Counted from the first letter of the stretch, positions 7,976 to 17,385 are shown. The stretch: 64,000 nucleotides of DNA from Nonomuraea muscovyensis (GCF_014207745.1 NZ_JACHJB010000001.1:1736001-1800000); one strand, 5' to 3'. The notes: generated by a model from the letters alone, not told the origin. Made by a program: numbers and translations.

Positions 7976-9939
7976 TTCCCATGCTCACTCCCATACTGGC
8001 CGCTCCCCGCGGTCTCCAGGCCGACCGGCTGGACGGGCGCCGGGTGGTGGCAGGCGTACGCGTGCCGGTGCGCGTCGCCCTCCAGCGCGGGCGCGTCGGT
8101 CCAGCACTCGGCGGTCGCCATCGGGCACCGGTCGGCGAACCGGCATCCGGCGGGGAACCCCGAGGGCGGCGGAACGACACCGCGGATCTGGGTGAGCCGC
8201 TCGGCGCCCGACTCCAGCGACAGCACGGAGCCGAGCAGCCCGCGGGCGTAGTGGTGGGCGGGCGCGCCGACGAGCGTCGCCGTGGCGCCCGTCTCGACGA
8301 TCTGCCCGCCGTACATGACGACGACCCGGTCGGTGACGTCGGCCACGAGCGCGAGGTCGTGGGAGACGAGGATCAGCGCGAACCCGAGCTCCTCCCGCAG
8401 CCGCAGCAACAGCTCGATGACCTGCGCCTGCACGGTCACGTCGAGCGCGGTGGTGGGCTCGTCGGCGACGATCAGCCGGGGCTCGCGCGACAGTGCCATC
8501 GCGATGAGCACCCGCTGCCGCTGCCCGCCGGACAGCTCGTGCGGGTACGCCGACAGGGTGCGGCCGGCGTCGAGGCCGACGAGCTCCAGCAGCTCGGCCG
8601 GCGAGCGGCGGCCGCCCCGGCGGGTGACCTGCTTGAGCTGGGCCCTGACGGTCATCGCGGGGTTCAGGGACGACAGCGCGTCCTGGTAGATCATGGCCAT
8701 GTCGTGGCCCAGCAGCCTGCGGCGGTCCTTGCGCGGCAGGGTGAGCAGCTCCCGCTGGTCGAAGCGGACGTGGCCGCTGACGCGGGCCTGCCGGGGTTGC
8801 AGGCCCATGATGGTCAGCGCGGTCAGCGACTTGCCGCACCCCGACTCGCCGACCAGGCCGAGGACCTCGCCGGGCCGTACGTCGAAGGAGACGCCGTCCA
8901 CGATGTCCACGCCCTCGGCGAAGCCGATGCGCAGCCGCTCCACGGACAGGATCGGCGGGCCGGAGGGCAGCGGCCGGGCGCGCTCGGCGAGCCGGCGGGC
9001 CGCCTCGGCGAGCCCGGGCAGCTCGACGACCTCGCCGGAGCCGGGCTCGGCGCGCTCCACGGGATCGTCCTCGACGGGCACGGCCCTCCTGGCCGCGGGT
9101 GCGGCCCAGGCGTCGGAGACCCCCTCGGACAGGATGTTCAGGGCGAGCACGGTGACGAGGATGAGCAGGCCGGGGAAGACCGTGGCCCACCAGCCGCCGA
9201 GCAGGACGAGGTTCTTGCCGTCGGCGATGACGCTGCCCCAGGACGGGTCGGGCGGGCGGACGCCGGCGCCGATGAACGACAGCGACGCCTCCAGCACGAT
9301 CGCGTCGGCCACCATCACCGTGCAGAACACGAGCACCGGCGCCGCGCAGTTGACGGCCACGTGCCGGAGCAGGATGTGCGGGGTGCGGGCGCCGATGACG
9401 CGCTCGGCCGCGACGTAGTCCTCGCCGTACTGGGCGAGCACGTTGGCCCGCACGACCCGCGCCACGGACGGCATGTAGAGGAAGGCGATGGCCATGACGA
9501 GCACGGGGATGCTGCCGCCGAACACGGCCACCAGCACCGCGGCCAGCGCGATCCCCGGGAAGGCCATGATGACGTCGAGCACCCGCATGAGCGTCTCGTC
9601 CACGGCGCGGCGGGAGGTAGCCGCGACGGCGCCGACGAGCGCCCCGGCCACCAGGGCGAGGGCGGTCGCGCCGAGGCCGATGAGCAGCGACCAGCGCGCG
9701 CCGTACAGGAGCCTGGACAGGATGTCGCGGTTGGCGCTGTCGAGCCCCATCCAGTGCGCGGCGGACGGGCCGCCGCCGGCGGCCTCCTGGACGTACGGCG
9801 AGTGCGGCGCGATCCAGGGCGCGAGCAGGGCGGCGAGCACGACGAACGCGATGACGGCGACGGCGGCCCACGACAGCGGGCGCAGCCGGCGGAAGCCGAT
9901 GCCGGGCCTGGACAGGCGCTCCCCCAGGGCACGTCTCAT
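7972..9939 (-). CDS. fused ABC permease-ATPase (DppC-DppD fusion)
   Basis: 655 residues joining two normally separate subunits. Residues 1 to about 290 are a DppC-type permease, with the N-terminal segment WAAVAVIAFVVLAALLAPWIA and the BPD_transp_1 region ending LILVTVLALNILSEG. Residues from about 325 are a DppD-type ATPase: Walker A GESGCGKS, signature LSGGQRQRVLIAMAL, Walker B LIVADEPTTALD, Cys-rich tail CRFADRCPMATAEC. It overlaps the permease gene before it and the ATPase gene after it by 4 bp each, indicating tight coupling. Fusions of this kind occur in some actinobacterial peptide and sialic-acid importers. Confidence 0.93.
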   Translation of the reverse strand: MRRALGERLSRPGIGFRRLRPLSWAAVAVIAFVVLAALLAPWIAPHSPYVQEAAGGGPSAAHWMGLDSANRDILSRLLYGARWSLLIGLGATALALVAGALVGAVAATSRRAVDETLMRVLDVIMAFPGIALAAVLVAVFGGSIPVLVMAIAFLYMPSVARVVRANVLAQYGEDYVAAERVIGARTPHILLRHVAVNCAAPVLVFCTVMVADAIVLEASLSFIGAGVRPPDPSWGSVIADGKNLVLLGGWWATVFPGLLILVTVLALNILSEGVSDAWAAPAARRAVPVEDDPVERAEPGSGEVVELPGLAEAARRLAERARPLPSGPPILSVERLRIGFAEGVDIVDGVSFDVRPGEVLGLVGESGCGKSLTALTIMGLQPRQARVSGHVRFDQRELLTLPRKDRRRLLGHDMAMIYQDALSSLNPAMTVRAQLKQVTRRGGRRSPAELLELVGLDAGRTLSAYPHELSGGQRQRVLIAMALSREPRLIVADEPTTALDVTVQAQVIELLLRLREELGFALILVSHDLALVADVTDRVVVMYGGQIVETGATATLVGAPAHHYARGLLGSVLSLESGAERLTQIRGVVPPPSGFPAGCRFADRCPMATAECWTDAPALEGDAHRHAYACHHPAPVQPVGLETAGSGQYGSEHGK

Positions 9940-10895
9940 GCGGCGCTCCTCAGGCGGGGGTTGACGAGCAGGTAGAGGATGTCGACGGCGAGGTTGACGA
10001 CCATGAAGCCGACCGCGATCGTCAGCACCACGCCCTGCACCACGGCCGGGTCACCGTCGCGCACCGCGTTGATCATGAGCTGGCCCATGCCGGGCAGGCC
10101 GTAGATCTGCTCGATGACGACGGTGCCGCCGATGAGGTAGCCGATGCGCAGGCCGAGCACGGTCAGCGGGTTGATGAGCGCGTTGCGCAGCACGTTGCGG
10201 CCGACCACGACGACGGGCGGCAGGCCGCTGCCGATGGCCGTGCGGACGTAGTCGCGGTCCAGCTCCTCGACCATGGACGTGCGGATGACGCGGGTGAGCT
10301 GGGCGGCGACCGGCAGCGACAGCGACAGGGCGGGCAGCGTCATCGAGCGCAGCCAGCCGGTGAAGGAGTCGGCCGGGTTGATGTAGCCGCCGGTCGGGAA
10401 CAGGCCCTCGCCGACGGCCAGCCACTGGATCATCAGCAGCGCCAGCCAGAACGCGGGCGCCGCGACCCCGACCAGCGAGACGACGCGGATGACCTGGTCG
10501 GGCCAGCGGTCGCGGAACAGCGCGGCGGTGACGCCGAGGACGAGCGCCAGCCCCACGGCCACGGCCAGACCGAGGAACGTGAGCTGGAGCGTCAGCGGCA
10601 GCGCCGTCGTCACCGACTCGACGACCGGCTTGCGGGTGAGCACGCTGGTGCCCATGTCACCCTGGACCAGGTCGGCGACGAAGCGCAGGTAGCGCAGCGG
10701 CAGCGGGTCGAGCAGGCCGTTCTCCAGCTGGAACTGGCGGATCTGCTCGGGGGTCGGGTTCGCGCCCTGGAAGTAGGCGTACTCCGGCTTGTTGCCGGAG
10801 AAGCGCATCACGACGAACACGAACGCGACGACCCCGAGCAGCAGCGGCACCAGGATGAGGACGCGCCGGACGAGCAGGCGGGCGATGAGGACCAT
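9936..10895 (-). CDS. ABC transporter permease (DppB-like)
   Basis: 319 residues and six predicted membrane spans, the first being VLILVPLLLGVVAFVFVVM. It carries the family features GDMGTSVLTRKPV and the EAA-like loop DYVRTAIGSGLPPVVVVGRNVLRNALINP near residue 220. It forms the membrane channel with the permease half of the fusion protein. It starts 6 bp after the binding-protein gene and overlaps the next gene by 4 bp. Confidence 0.94.
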   Translation of the reverse strand: MVLIARLLVRRVLILVPLLLGVVAFVFVVMRFSGNKPEYAYFQGANPTPEQIRQFQLENGLLDPLPLRYLRFVADLVQGDMGTSVLTRKPVVESVTTALPLTLQLTFLGLAVAVGLALVLGVTAALFRDRWPDQVIRVVSLVGVAAPAFWLALLMIQWLAVGEGLFPTGGYINPADSFTGWLRSMTLPALSLSLPVAAQLTRVIRTSMVEELDRDYVRTAIGSGLPPVVVVGRNVLRNALINPLTVLGLRIGYLIGGTVVIEQIYGLPGMGQLMINAVRDGDPAVVQGVVLTIAVGFMVVNLAVDILYLLVNPRLRSAA

Positions 10896-10901
10896 GGCGG
10901 C

Positions 10902-12509
10902 TCAGACGCGCTTGGTCTGCAGCAGGTTGATGCCCGGGTACGGCTGGGCACGCACCCCGGTCAGCTTCTTCGGGTCCCAGGCGGACATCAGCTCGGTGTG
11001 CACCACCGGGTAGAGGACGGCCTGCTCGGCGATCACGTCGAGGTACTTGTGCACCAGCCCGGCCTTCTTCGCCTTGTCGGGCTCCTTGGTCGCCTCGTCC
11101 ATCATGGCGAACAGCGCCTTGGCGTCCTTGCTGCCCTCGTAGTGGCTGTACTTCATCCACAGGCCGCCGGAGACGTAGTTGTAACGCATGATCAGGTCGG
11201 CGTCCATGCCGAACTGGTTGGGGTTCGAGGCGGCGGCGACCACCTGGTAGTCCTGGAACTGGTCCATCTTGGTGAACAGCGCGGCCGTGTCCTGCGGCTC
11301 CAGCGTGGTCTTGACGCCGATGGCCTCCCAGGAGGAGGCGATGGTGGGCAGGCAGTCGACGAGCCAGCTCACGTTCACCGACATGAGGTTGACCGTCAGG
11401 CCGCTGACGCCGGCCTCCTTGAGCAGCGCCTTGGCCTTGTCGGGGTCGTAGTCGTAGACGACCGCGGCCCGCTTGTGGTCGGGGTGCCCCTCGTTGAGGA
11501 ACGAGCTGGAGGCGGTGCCGTGGCCCTTGAGCGCCACGTCGATGAGCTTCCTCTTGTCGATCGCGTAGTGCAGCGCCTGGCGGACGCGGACGTCGTCGAA
11601 CGGCTTCGCGCCGGTGTTGAACATCAGGAACAGGTGGTTCATGCCGGCGCCGCCCTCGACCGTGAGGCCCTGCTGCTTGAGCCGGTCCACGTTGGCGTAC
11701 GGGATGTTGTCGGCGATCTGCGCCTCGGCGGAGCCGCCGGAGATCTTGGCGACGCGGGCGGCGGCGTCGACGATGCTGAGCCAGTTCATCTTCTTGGCGG
11801 CGGCCGGGCGGGGCCCGTTGTAGCCGTCGAACGCCTCGAAGGTGGTGTTGGACTTGGGGTTGTGCTGGACCAGCTTGTACGGGCCGGAGCCGACGGCCTT
11901 GCCGCCCTTGGCCGCGTCCCAGGCGCCCGGCTGGCCGAAGACGTGCTTGGGCATGATCTTGGCGATGGTGAGCCGGGGGGCGGCGTCCGGGAAGGGGAAG
12001 GTGAAGACCAGCTCGACGGTCTTGTCATCGACCTTCTTGACCTCCTGGAGCCAGGAGCGGAAGAAGTTGCCGACGAGGACGTTGGCCTCCGGGTCGAGGA
12101 CCCGCTGGTAGGTGAAGACGACGTCGTCGGCGGTGACGGGCCGCCCGTCGTGCCACGTGGCGCCGTCGCGGAGGGTGAACCTCCAGGTGGTCGCGTTCAG
12201 GTCCGACGGGAGCGCGGTCGCCAGGGCCGGGTACGGCTCGCGGGTGATCGGGTCGGTGTCGAGCAGGCCCTCGTAGACGTGGGCGATGCCGGCCATGGCG
12301 AAGGCCGAGGCCGTCTGGGTGGGGTCCCAGCTCTGGTCGTTGCCGTACCCGATGACGGCGGTGATGAGATCCTTGTCCGAGCCCGCCCCGACCGAGCCGG
12401 TGGAGGCCGGGCCTCCCGAGCAGGCGGAGAGGGTGGCCGCGATGAACGCCGCCGCACCCGTTGCCCCGCTGTGACGCAGGAAGTCGCGGCGGCTGAGGTC
12501 AGAGCTCAC
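10902..12509 (-). CDS. ABC transporter substrate-binding lipoprotein, SBP_bac_5 family
   Basis: 535 residues. A Tat-type signal with SRRDFLR (residues 6-12) runs into the lipobox LSAC, giving Cys30 as the lipidated residue. The mature protein shows the family-5 fold: GLLDTDPITREPYPALA, RDGATWHDGRPVTADDVVFTYQR, DVRVRQALHYAIDKRKLID. The start is a GTG with AGGAGG five bases upstream. It is the first gene of the operon and lies behind a GGACATCCCATGTCC operator. SBP_bac_5 proteins bind peptides, nickel, opines or, in some actinobacteria, sialic acid; the adjacent sialidase favours the last. Confidence 0.92.
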   Translation of the reverse strand: MSSDLSRRDFLRHSGATGAAAFIAATLSACSGGPASTGSVGAGSDKDLITAVIGYGNDQSWDPTQTASAFAMAGIAHVYEGLLDTDPITREPYPALATALPSDLNATTWRFTLRDGATWHDGRPVTADDVVFTYQRVLDPEANVLVGNFFRSWLQEVKKVDDKTVELVFTFPFPDAAPRLTIAKIMPKHVFGQPGAWDAAKGGKAVGSGPYKLVQHNPKSNTTFEAFDGYNGPRPAAAKKMNWLSIVDAAARVAKISGGSAEAQIADNIPYANVDRLKQQGLTVEGGAGMNHLFLMFNTGAKPFDDVRVRQALHYAIDKRKLIDVALKGHGTASSSFLNEGHPDHKRAAVVYDYDPDKAKALLKEAGVSGLTVNLMSVNVSWLVDCLPTIASSWEAIGVKTTLEPQDTAALFTKMDQFQDYQVVAAASNPNQFGMDADLIMRYNYVSGGLWMKYSHYEGSKDAKALFAMMDEATKEPDKAKKAGLVHKYLDVIAEQAVLYPVVHTELMSAWDPKKLTGVRAQPYPGINLLQTKRV

Positions 12510-12534
12510 GGATGCCTCCTGGGGGTAGAACGTG

Positions 12535-12549
12535 GGACATCCCATGTCC
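12535..12549. promoter_or_regulatory. GntR operator 1 (transporter operon)
   Basis: GGACATCCCATGTCC is a perfect 6-bp inverted repeat around CCC, 26 bp upstream of the binding-protein start and 100 bp upstream of the first GntR gene. The same design occurs at 13449-13463 and 15552-15564, which defines a small regulon. Confidence 0.75.
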
Positions 12550-12648
12550 TATCTTGTGCGTAACGTGGACGCTAGATGCGAGAGCCGCTTGAGGTCAACA
12601 GGAGATTTCCGGAATGTTACCTAAGCGCCTACCAGAGAGGGATTTTTC

Positions 12649-13365
12649 ATGACCACTGTCCCGCGCCCCCGGCTCAGCCGGGCCGTGGAGGCCCAGGAGG
12701 GCGTCAAGGACCTGATTCTCAGGCGCGGGCTGGTCGCCGGCGACCCGCTGCCGACCGAGTCGGAGCTGATGGAGGAGCTCACCATCAGCCGCAACTCCGT
12801 GCGGGAGGCGCTGAAAGCCCTCCAGGCGGTCGGGATCGTGGAGATCCGCCACGGGTTCGGCATGTTCGTCGGGCGCATGTCGCTGGCGGGGCTGGTCGAC
12901 GAGTTGGCCTTCCACAGCCGCATCACGCTGCAGGACGGCCGCAACCATCTCGGCCACCTCACCGAGATCCGGGAGGTGCTGGAGAGCGGGCTGGTCCTGC
13001 GCCTGATCGACCTCGGCGACGAGGCCGACCTCGGGCCGGTGGCCGAGGTGATGGCCCGCATGGAGGCGGAGGCCCAGGTCGGCGCGGTCTCCCCCGAGAC
13101 GGACCGGCTCTTCCACGACCTGCTCTACCGCCCGCTCGGCAACCCGTTGGTCAGCCAGCTTCTCGGGGCGTTCTGGGACGTCTACCACCAGCTCCGCGAC
13201 GAGATCGGCACGCCGGACGAGACACCGGAGGACGTGGCGAGGCGGCACCGCGACATCCTGGCGGCGGTCACGACCGGCGACCGCGCCGCGGCGGCGACCG
13301 CGGTCCAGGCCCACTTCGAGGGCGTCCGCAACCGGCTGGCCCGCCTGTCGCCGCCGCCCCGGTGA
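12649..13365 (+). CDS. FadR-type GntR regulator of the scavenging locus
   Basis: 238 residues. The GntR winged helix covers about residues 12-78 (VKDLILRRGLVAGDPLPTESEL, SRNSVREALKALQAVGIVEIRHGFGMFVG). An FCD effector domain follows, with conserved FHDLLYRPLGNP and a HRDILAA metal/ligand helix. It is divergent from the transporter operon and 132 bp before the sialidase gene. A second, clearly paralogous regulator lies at 15704-16393. The shared operators suggest that one or both respond to sialic acid or its breakdown products. Confidence 0.9.
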   Translation: MTTVPRPRLSRAVEAQEGVKDLILRRGLVAGDPLPTESELMEELTISRNSVREALKALQAVGIVEIRHGFGMFVGRMSLAGLVDELAFHSRITLQDGRNHLGHLTEIREVLESGLVLRLIDLGDEADLGPVAEVMARMEAEAQVGAVSPETDRLFHDLLYRPLGNPLVSQLLGAFWDVYHQLRDEIGTPDETPEDVARRHRDILAAVTTGDRAAAATAVQAHFEGVRNRLARLSPPPR

Positions 13366-13436
13366 CCAGGAGCGCCCGAATCCCTCTCCCCCCATGAGAT
13401 GGGACCAGCAGCCCTCTGCCCGACCAGCACTGTGCA

Positions 13437-13463
13437 ACATCCTACGTTGGACGTAGGATGTCC
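13437..13463. promoter_or_regulatory. GntR operator 2 (sialidase promoter)
   Basis: ACATCCTACGT and ACGTAGGATGT are perfect 11-bp arms separated by TGG. The right side also reads GGACGT-AGG-ATGTCC, one mismatch from the consensus GGACATnnnATGTCC. It sits 34 bp before the sialidase start codon. Confidence 0.75.
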
Positions 13464-13497
13464 GCTCATCATTTCCTCCTGTCAGGAAGGGCGAGAC

Positions 13498-15417
13498 ATG
13501 CACGCTGGTCACCCCCCAGAGCGCCGTACCTGGCGCTCCCGCCACCGCCGTGCCGGCGCCGTGATGGTGCTCGCCGGCTTACTCGTCAGCGCGCTCGGCG
13601 CGCCGGCGACCGCAGCGCCGGCGCAGACCTCGCAAGCCGGCGCCACGGCCGACACCGCACCGTTCGTGGACGAGCAGGTGCTCTACAAGCAGGGCGACTT
13701 CGGATACGGCTGCTTCCGGATCCCCGCCGTGGTGCGGGCCACGAACGGCATGCTCCTGGCGTTCGCCGAGGGGCGGGTGAAGGACTGCGGCGACGACGAG
13801 GACATCGACCTCGTGGTGCGCCGTTCCGCCGACGGCGGGCGGACCTGGGGACCACTGCAGGTGGTCTCGGAGGGAAACGGCACGACCCACGGCAACCCGG
13901 TGCCGATCGTCGACGAGCGCACCGGGCGGGTCGTGCTGGTGAGCACCCACAACGGTGCGGAGCCGTGCCCGAACGGCTGTGACCGCGACCCCTGGGTGCA
14001 GTTCAGTGACGACCACGGGGCGACCTGGTCGGCCGCCAGGGAGATGACCGAGGGCAAGCGTCCGGAGTGGAACTTCTGGTACGCCACCGGCCCGATGCAC
14101 GGCATCCAGCTCAAGCGCGGCCCGCACGCCGGCCGGCTGGTCGTCGGGGCGAACTTCGAAAGCTGGGACCGGGTCGGCAAGCACGTCTACGGCACGCACC
14201 TGCTCTACAGCGACGACAGCGGGGTGACCTGGAACATCGGCGCCGAGACGTTCCGCGACGACGGCACGGTCATCGCCCAGGAGGTCACCGTCGTCGAGCT
14301 CACCGACGGGCGGATCTACGCCTCGGCCCGCGAGCGCGGCACCGACGAGGGCAGCCGGGCGTACGCGACCAGCAGCGACGGCGGCCGGACGTGGGACGCC
14401 CCGTTCCGCACCATGCCGTCGTTGGCCACGACCGACGTCCAGGCGTCGCTGCTCCGGTTCGGCGACGAGCGCATCCTCTTCTCCTCGCCGATGCACCCGG
14501 GCGCCCGGGAAGCGATGGGGATCCGGTCGTCCTACGACGAGGGGGGCCGCTTCGAGACCTGGGACGAGGGCAAGGTCTTCCACTGGGGGCCGTCGGCGTA
14601 CTCGGACATGGTGCGCCTGGACGGTGACGAGGCGGCCCTGATGTACGAGGCCGGCACCATCACACCGTACGAGCAGATCCGGTTCGCGCGGTTCAACGAG
14701 GCGTACCTGGAGACGCCGAACGGCACCCCGCCCGGCATCCCCGGACCCCCGGCGCCCGGCCCGACGACGCCGGACCAGTCGCCGTACCGCAACAAGGCCT
14801 ATGTCCGCGGTGGCGCGCAGACCACCGACGGGCGGTTCGGCAACGGGCTGGCCCTGGACCGGGTGGACGACCGGGCGGAGGTCGCGTTCGACGACTCCAT
14901 CGACCTCGGCGCGAAGGACTTCACGCTGACCTCGTGGATCCGGTACTCGGAGCAGACCGGCGCGCACTCGATCCTCTGGTTCCACCGGGTGAACCGGGGC
15001 ACCAACCCGCCGGCGCTGTGGCTGCGGGCCGAGCCGGCCAGCAAGCGCATCCGGGCGGTCCTCACCGTCGACCGGTTCAACGTGACCGTACAGTCGCCGA
15101 GCGCGTACAACGACGGGCAGTGGCACTTCGTGGCGCTCCAGCGGGTGGGCGGCGAGCTCCGGCTCCTGGTGGACGGCGTACAGGTCTCGTCGGCGGCGGC
15201 GCCGGCCGGTTCGGTGACCCTCGGCAAGGAGTTCGGTCTCGAGGGAATCCACATCGGACAGCGTCTCGACGGTGCGGACCGCTTCCGCGGGACGCTGGAC
15301 GAGGTACGCGTCTACCGGCGCGCACTCACCGGCTCCGAGCTGGACCTGATCCGGCGGTGGAACCTCCCGATCGGCGGTCAGCTCGGGCTGCGGCTGCCGT
15401 TCGACCAGGTCGGCTAA
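13498..15417 (+). CDS. secreted sialidase (GH33) with C-terminal LamG-like lectin domain
   Basis: 639 residues. A twin-Arg-rich N-terminus and hydrophobic segment (about 21-40) end at AATAAPA-like residues, indicating export. The six-bladed sialidase domain (about 60-405) has the FRIP motif with Arg74 and four Asp boxes (SADGGRTW, SDDHGATW, SDDSGVTW, SSDGGRTW). Glu267 and Tyr368 (GPSAYSDM) are candidate catalytic residues. After a Pro-rich linker, residues about 440-639 form a concanavalin/LamG domain (DFTLTSWIRYSEQ ... LDEVRVYRRALT) that may bind glycans. It releases terminal sialic acids outside the cell for uptake by the transporter upstream. Confidence 0.93.
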   Translation: MHAGHPPERRTWRSRHRRAGAVMVLAGLLVSALGAPATAAPAQTSQAGATADTAPFVDEQVLYKQGDFGYGCFRIPAVVRATNGMLLAFAEGRVKDCGDDEDIDLVVRRSADGGRTWGPLQVVSEGNGTTHGNPVPIVDERTGRVVLVSTHNGAEPCPNGCDRDPWVQFSDDHGATWSAAREMTEGKRPEWNFWYATGPMHGIQLKRGPHAGRLVVGANFESWDRVGKHVYGTHLLYSDDSGVTWNIGAETFRDDGTVIAQEVTVVELTDGRIYASARERGTDEGSRAYATSSDGGRTWDAPFRTMPSLATTDVQASLLRFGDERILFSSPMHPGAREAMGIRSSYDEGGRFETWDEGKVFHWGPSAYSDMVRLDGDEAALMYEAGTITPYEQIRFARFNEAYLETPNGTPPGIPGPPAPGPTTPDQSPYRNKAYVRGGAQTTDGRFGNGLALDRVDDRAEVAFDDSIDLGAKDFTLTSWIRYSEQTGAHSILWFHRVNRGTNPPALWLRAEPASKRIRAVLTVDRFNVTVQSPSAYNDGQWHFVALQRVGGELRLLVDGVQVSSAAAPAGSVTLGKEFGLEGIHIGQRLDGADRFRGTLDEVRVYRRALTGSELDLIRRWNLPIGGQLGLRLPFDQVG

Positions 15418-15550
15418 GGCGACACGAACCGTTTGGCGATGGCGCTCGCGGGGCCCGGCGGGCGCCATCGCCGCGCCTCGTTCGGCTCGTCCCGGATGGG
15501 CAGCAGGACCGTACCCCAGGTGCCGCCGAGCGCCCCAGCGAATACACGTC

Positions 15551-15564
15551 GGACATCCTATGTC
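15551..15564. promoter_or_regulatory. GntR operator 3 (second GntR gene)
   Basis: GACATCCTATGTC, a 5-bp inverted repeat around CCT, matches the operators at 12535 and 13449. It lies 140 bp before the second GntR gene, in the intergenic region after the sialidase stop. Confidence 0.65.
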
Positions 15565-15703
15565 TTGAACGAACGGCGACCACGCCACGTCTGTCAGGTG
15601 GCCCATCCATGTCGCCGGCGTAAAATTTCCCGCCCCTCCTGGCCTTCCGGGACCGAGAGGTGGGATGTTTTGACACAAGGTCTTCGACGAGCCTGGAGGC
15701 AGC

Positions 15704-16393
15704 ATGCGTACGCGTGACGGCGCGTCGCTTCAGGAGCGCATCGTCGCCCTGATCTACGAGCGCGGGCTGGCCCCCGGGGCACCGATGCCGACCGAGGTGC
15801 AACTGATGGATCTGCTCGGGGCGAGCCGCAACAGCGTCCGCGAGGCCGTGCGGGCCCTGCGGGCGTTGGGCATCGTCGACATCCGGCACGGTCATGGGAC
15901 GTTCGTCGGGCACGCGTCGCTGGACGTGCTGACCCCCTCGCTCGCCTTCCGGGTGCGTTCGGGGCCGGGCGGCGGGATCCGCGCGCTGCACGATCTGGTC
16001 GAGGTTCGCGAACTGCTCGAGACCGAGCTGATCGGCCAGGTGGCCCAGAGCACCAGCGCCCCCCGGCTCGCCGCGTTGGACGCCCTGGTCAATGGCATGG
16101 ATCGGGACCGGGAAGCCGATCGGGCGTTCCACGCGCTGCTGTACGAGTCGTGCGGCAACGAGCTGGTGCTGCAGCTGATCGGCCTGTTCTGGGACGTCTA
16201 CCACGAGGTCGAGCCGACGCTCGGCCCGCCGGAGGAGCGGACCGCCGAGATCGTCGTCAACCACCGCCGGATCGTGGCGGCGCTTCGCGCTCGGGACGCC
16301 GAGGCCGCCCGGGAGGCGATGCGGCTGCACTTCCGCGACGTCAAGGCGCGCATCGCGCGAGCGGAGGCCCGGCCGGTACCCGCGCCGACCTGA
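15704..16393 (+). CDS. second FadR-type GntR regulator, paralogue of the first
   Basis: 229 residues with the same architecture as the protein at 12649: a winged helix (RIVALIYERGLAPGAPMPTEVQL, SRNSVREAVRALRALGIVDIRHGHGTFVG) and an FCD domain (FHALLYESCGNELVLQLIGLFWDVYHE). The two share long identical patches, for example LFWDVYH against AFWDVYH, so they arose by duplication. An operator of the shared type lies upstream, which points to cross- or autoregulation. Confidence 0.88.
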   Translation: MRTRDGASLQERIVALIYERGLAPGAPMPTEVQLMDLLGASRNSVREAVRALRALGIVDIRHGHGTFVGHASLDVLTPSLAFRVRSGPGGGIRALHDLVEVRELLETELIGQVAQSTSAPRLAALDALVNGMDRDREADRAFHALLYESCGNELVLQLIGLFWDVYHEVEPTLGPPEERTAEIVVNHRRIVAALRARDAEAAREAMRLHFRDVKARIARAEARPVPAPT

Positions 16394-16740
16394 CCCGGCG
16401 GTTGGCTCGGCCCACCCTGGACCTCGGCAAGCACTTCGAGGTCGGCTTCAACGCACTGCACCACCGTCTCGGATACGACGACATGCCCTACGCCAAGCAG
16501 TGGGTCGAGAAGAGCCGCCCCGTCGGCGTCTCACACTTCCTGGGATGGGAGACCCTCACCCACGCGCAGAACCCGGAGTACGCCGGAATGGGTGGGTCGG
16601 CCACGCCGGACTTCGACGCCGACGGCATTGGCGACCTCTTCTCGGCCGCCACCGGAACGCTGACCGTCTGGAACGGCGAAGGCGGCAACCAGTTCGGCCC
16701 CGCCGAGGCGATCATTTCAGGCTGGGCACCGTACTTCTGA
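16394..16740 (+). pseudogene. C-terminal remnant of a secreted protein with a VCBS/FG-GAP-like repeat
   Basis: The frame continues without its own start behind the GntR stop. It encodes FEVGFNALHHRLGYDDMPYAK, HFLGWETLTHA and then DFDADGIGDLFSAATGTL, which has the DxDxDGxxDL form of a VCBS/FG-GAP repeat. It ends at a stop at 16738. There is no promoter, ribosome site or start, so it is read as the tail of a larger extracellular protein whose front was deleted. The original function is unknown. Confidence 0.5.
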
Positions 16741-16789
16741 GAGATTCCGGCCCGGATGAGAAGCCATTGGTTCGTCACTGGACGGTCCC

Positions 16790-17092
16790 CCGTACGGGCC
16801 AGGGCGGCCAGGGAGGTCGAGCGCCAAGAGGGCGGCCTCCGCACGGTCTCCCGGCCAGTCGGTGAGAGCGGACACGACAGTCGCCGTGTGGGTGGGGGTT
16901 TCCAGGAGGCCGAGCAAGAAGAACGCCTGGGCGGCGTCGTGACCTGCGATCGGGGCAAGCCGCCAGCCGTGCCGCCGCGATGCGGAGGGCGAGGGGAAGG
17001 CAGCGTGATGATCACCGGTCGCCAGGCGGAGGTCGCCAGGAGCGTGAACAGACGGGCGTCGATGCGCTCGCACGCGAGATTCAGCTGGTAGC
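16790..17092 (-). pseudogene. frameshifted hypothetical gene remnant
   Basis: Reading the minus strand from about 17092, coding-like sequence (YQLNLACERIDARLFTLLATS, then SPSASRRHGWRLAPIAGHDAAQ and FFLLGLLETPTHTATVV) appears in two frames that join only if a frameshift is allowed near 16985. It has no start or clean stop. The family is not recognised. Confidence 0.35.
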
Positions 17093-17385
17093 CGCAGGAC
17101 AGCCGGCCCGCCCCGTGCCGACGGATCTCCTGCCCGGTGACTCGACGCAGCGCGCGAACGCCTCAAAGCGCCACGATCCCCGCCCCCTGAAGGACGACCC
17201 AGGCTGAAACGGCGTCATCGCCCGGCGGCGGCGCGGTCTCTCACCAGCGCCGCCGCCGACCCCCGTCGAGGTGCCGGTGCACGTCTCCGCGTTCGACATC
17301 GACCAGAAGGAGTATCCGCGCGGCTACGCCGCGACTGATCGCCACTCTACGAAGGCACAGGGCGCGCCGGTGTCCGGTGAACGCC
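17093..17385. other. degenerate intergenic stretch
   Basis: No intact gene is visible. A short plus-strand piece near 17270 (VPVHVSAFDIDQKEYPRGYAA) resembles the front of a formylglycine-generating-enzyme-like protein but breaks at once. The stretch is probably a deletion scar between the scavenging locus and the two-component genes. Confidence 0.3.
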
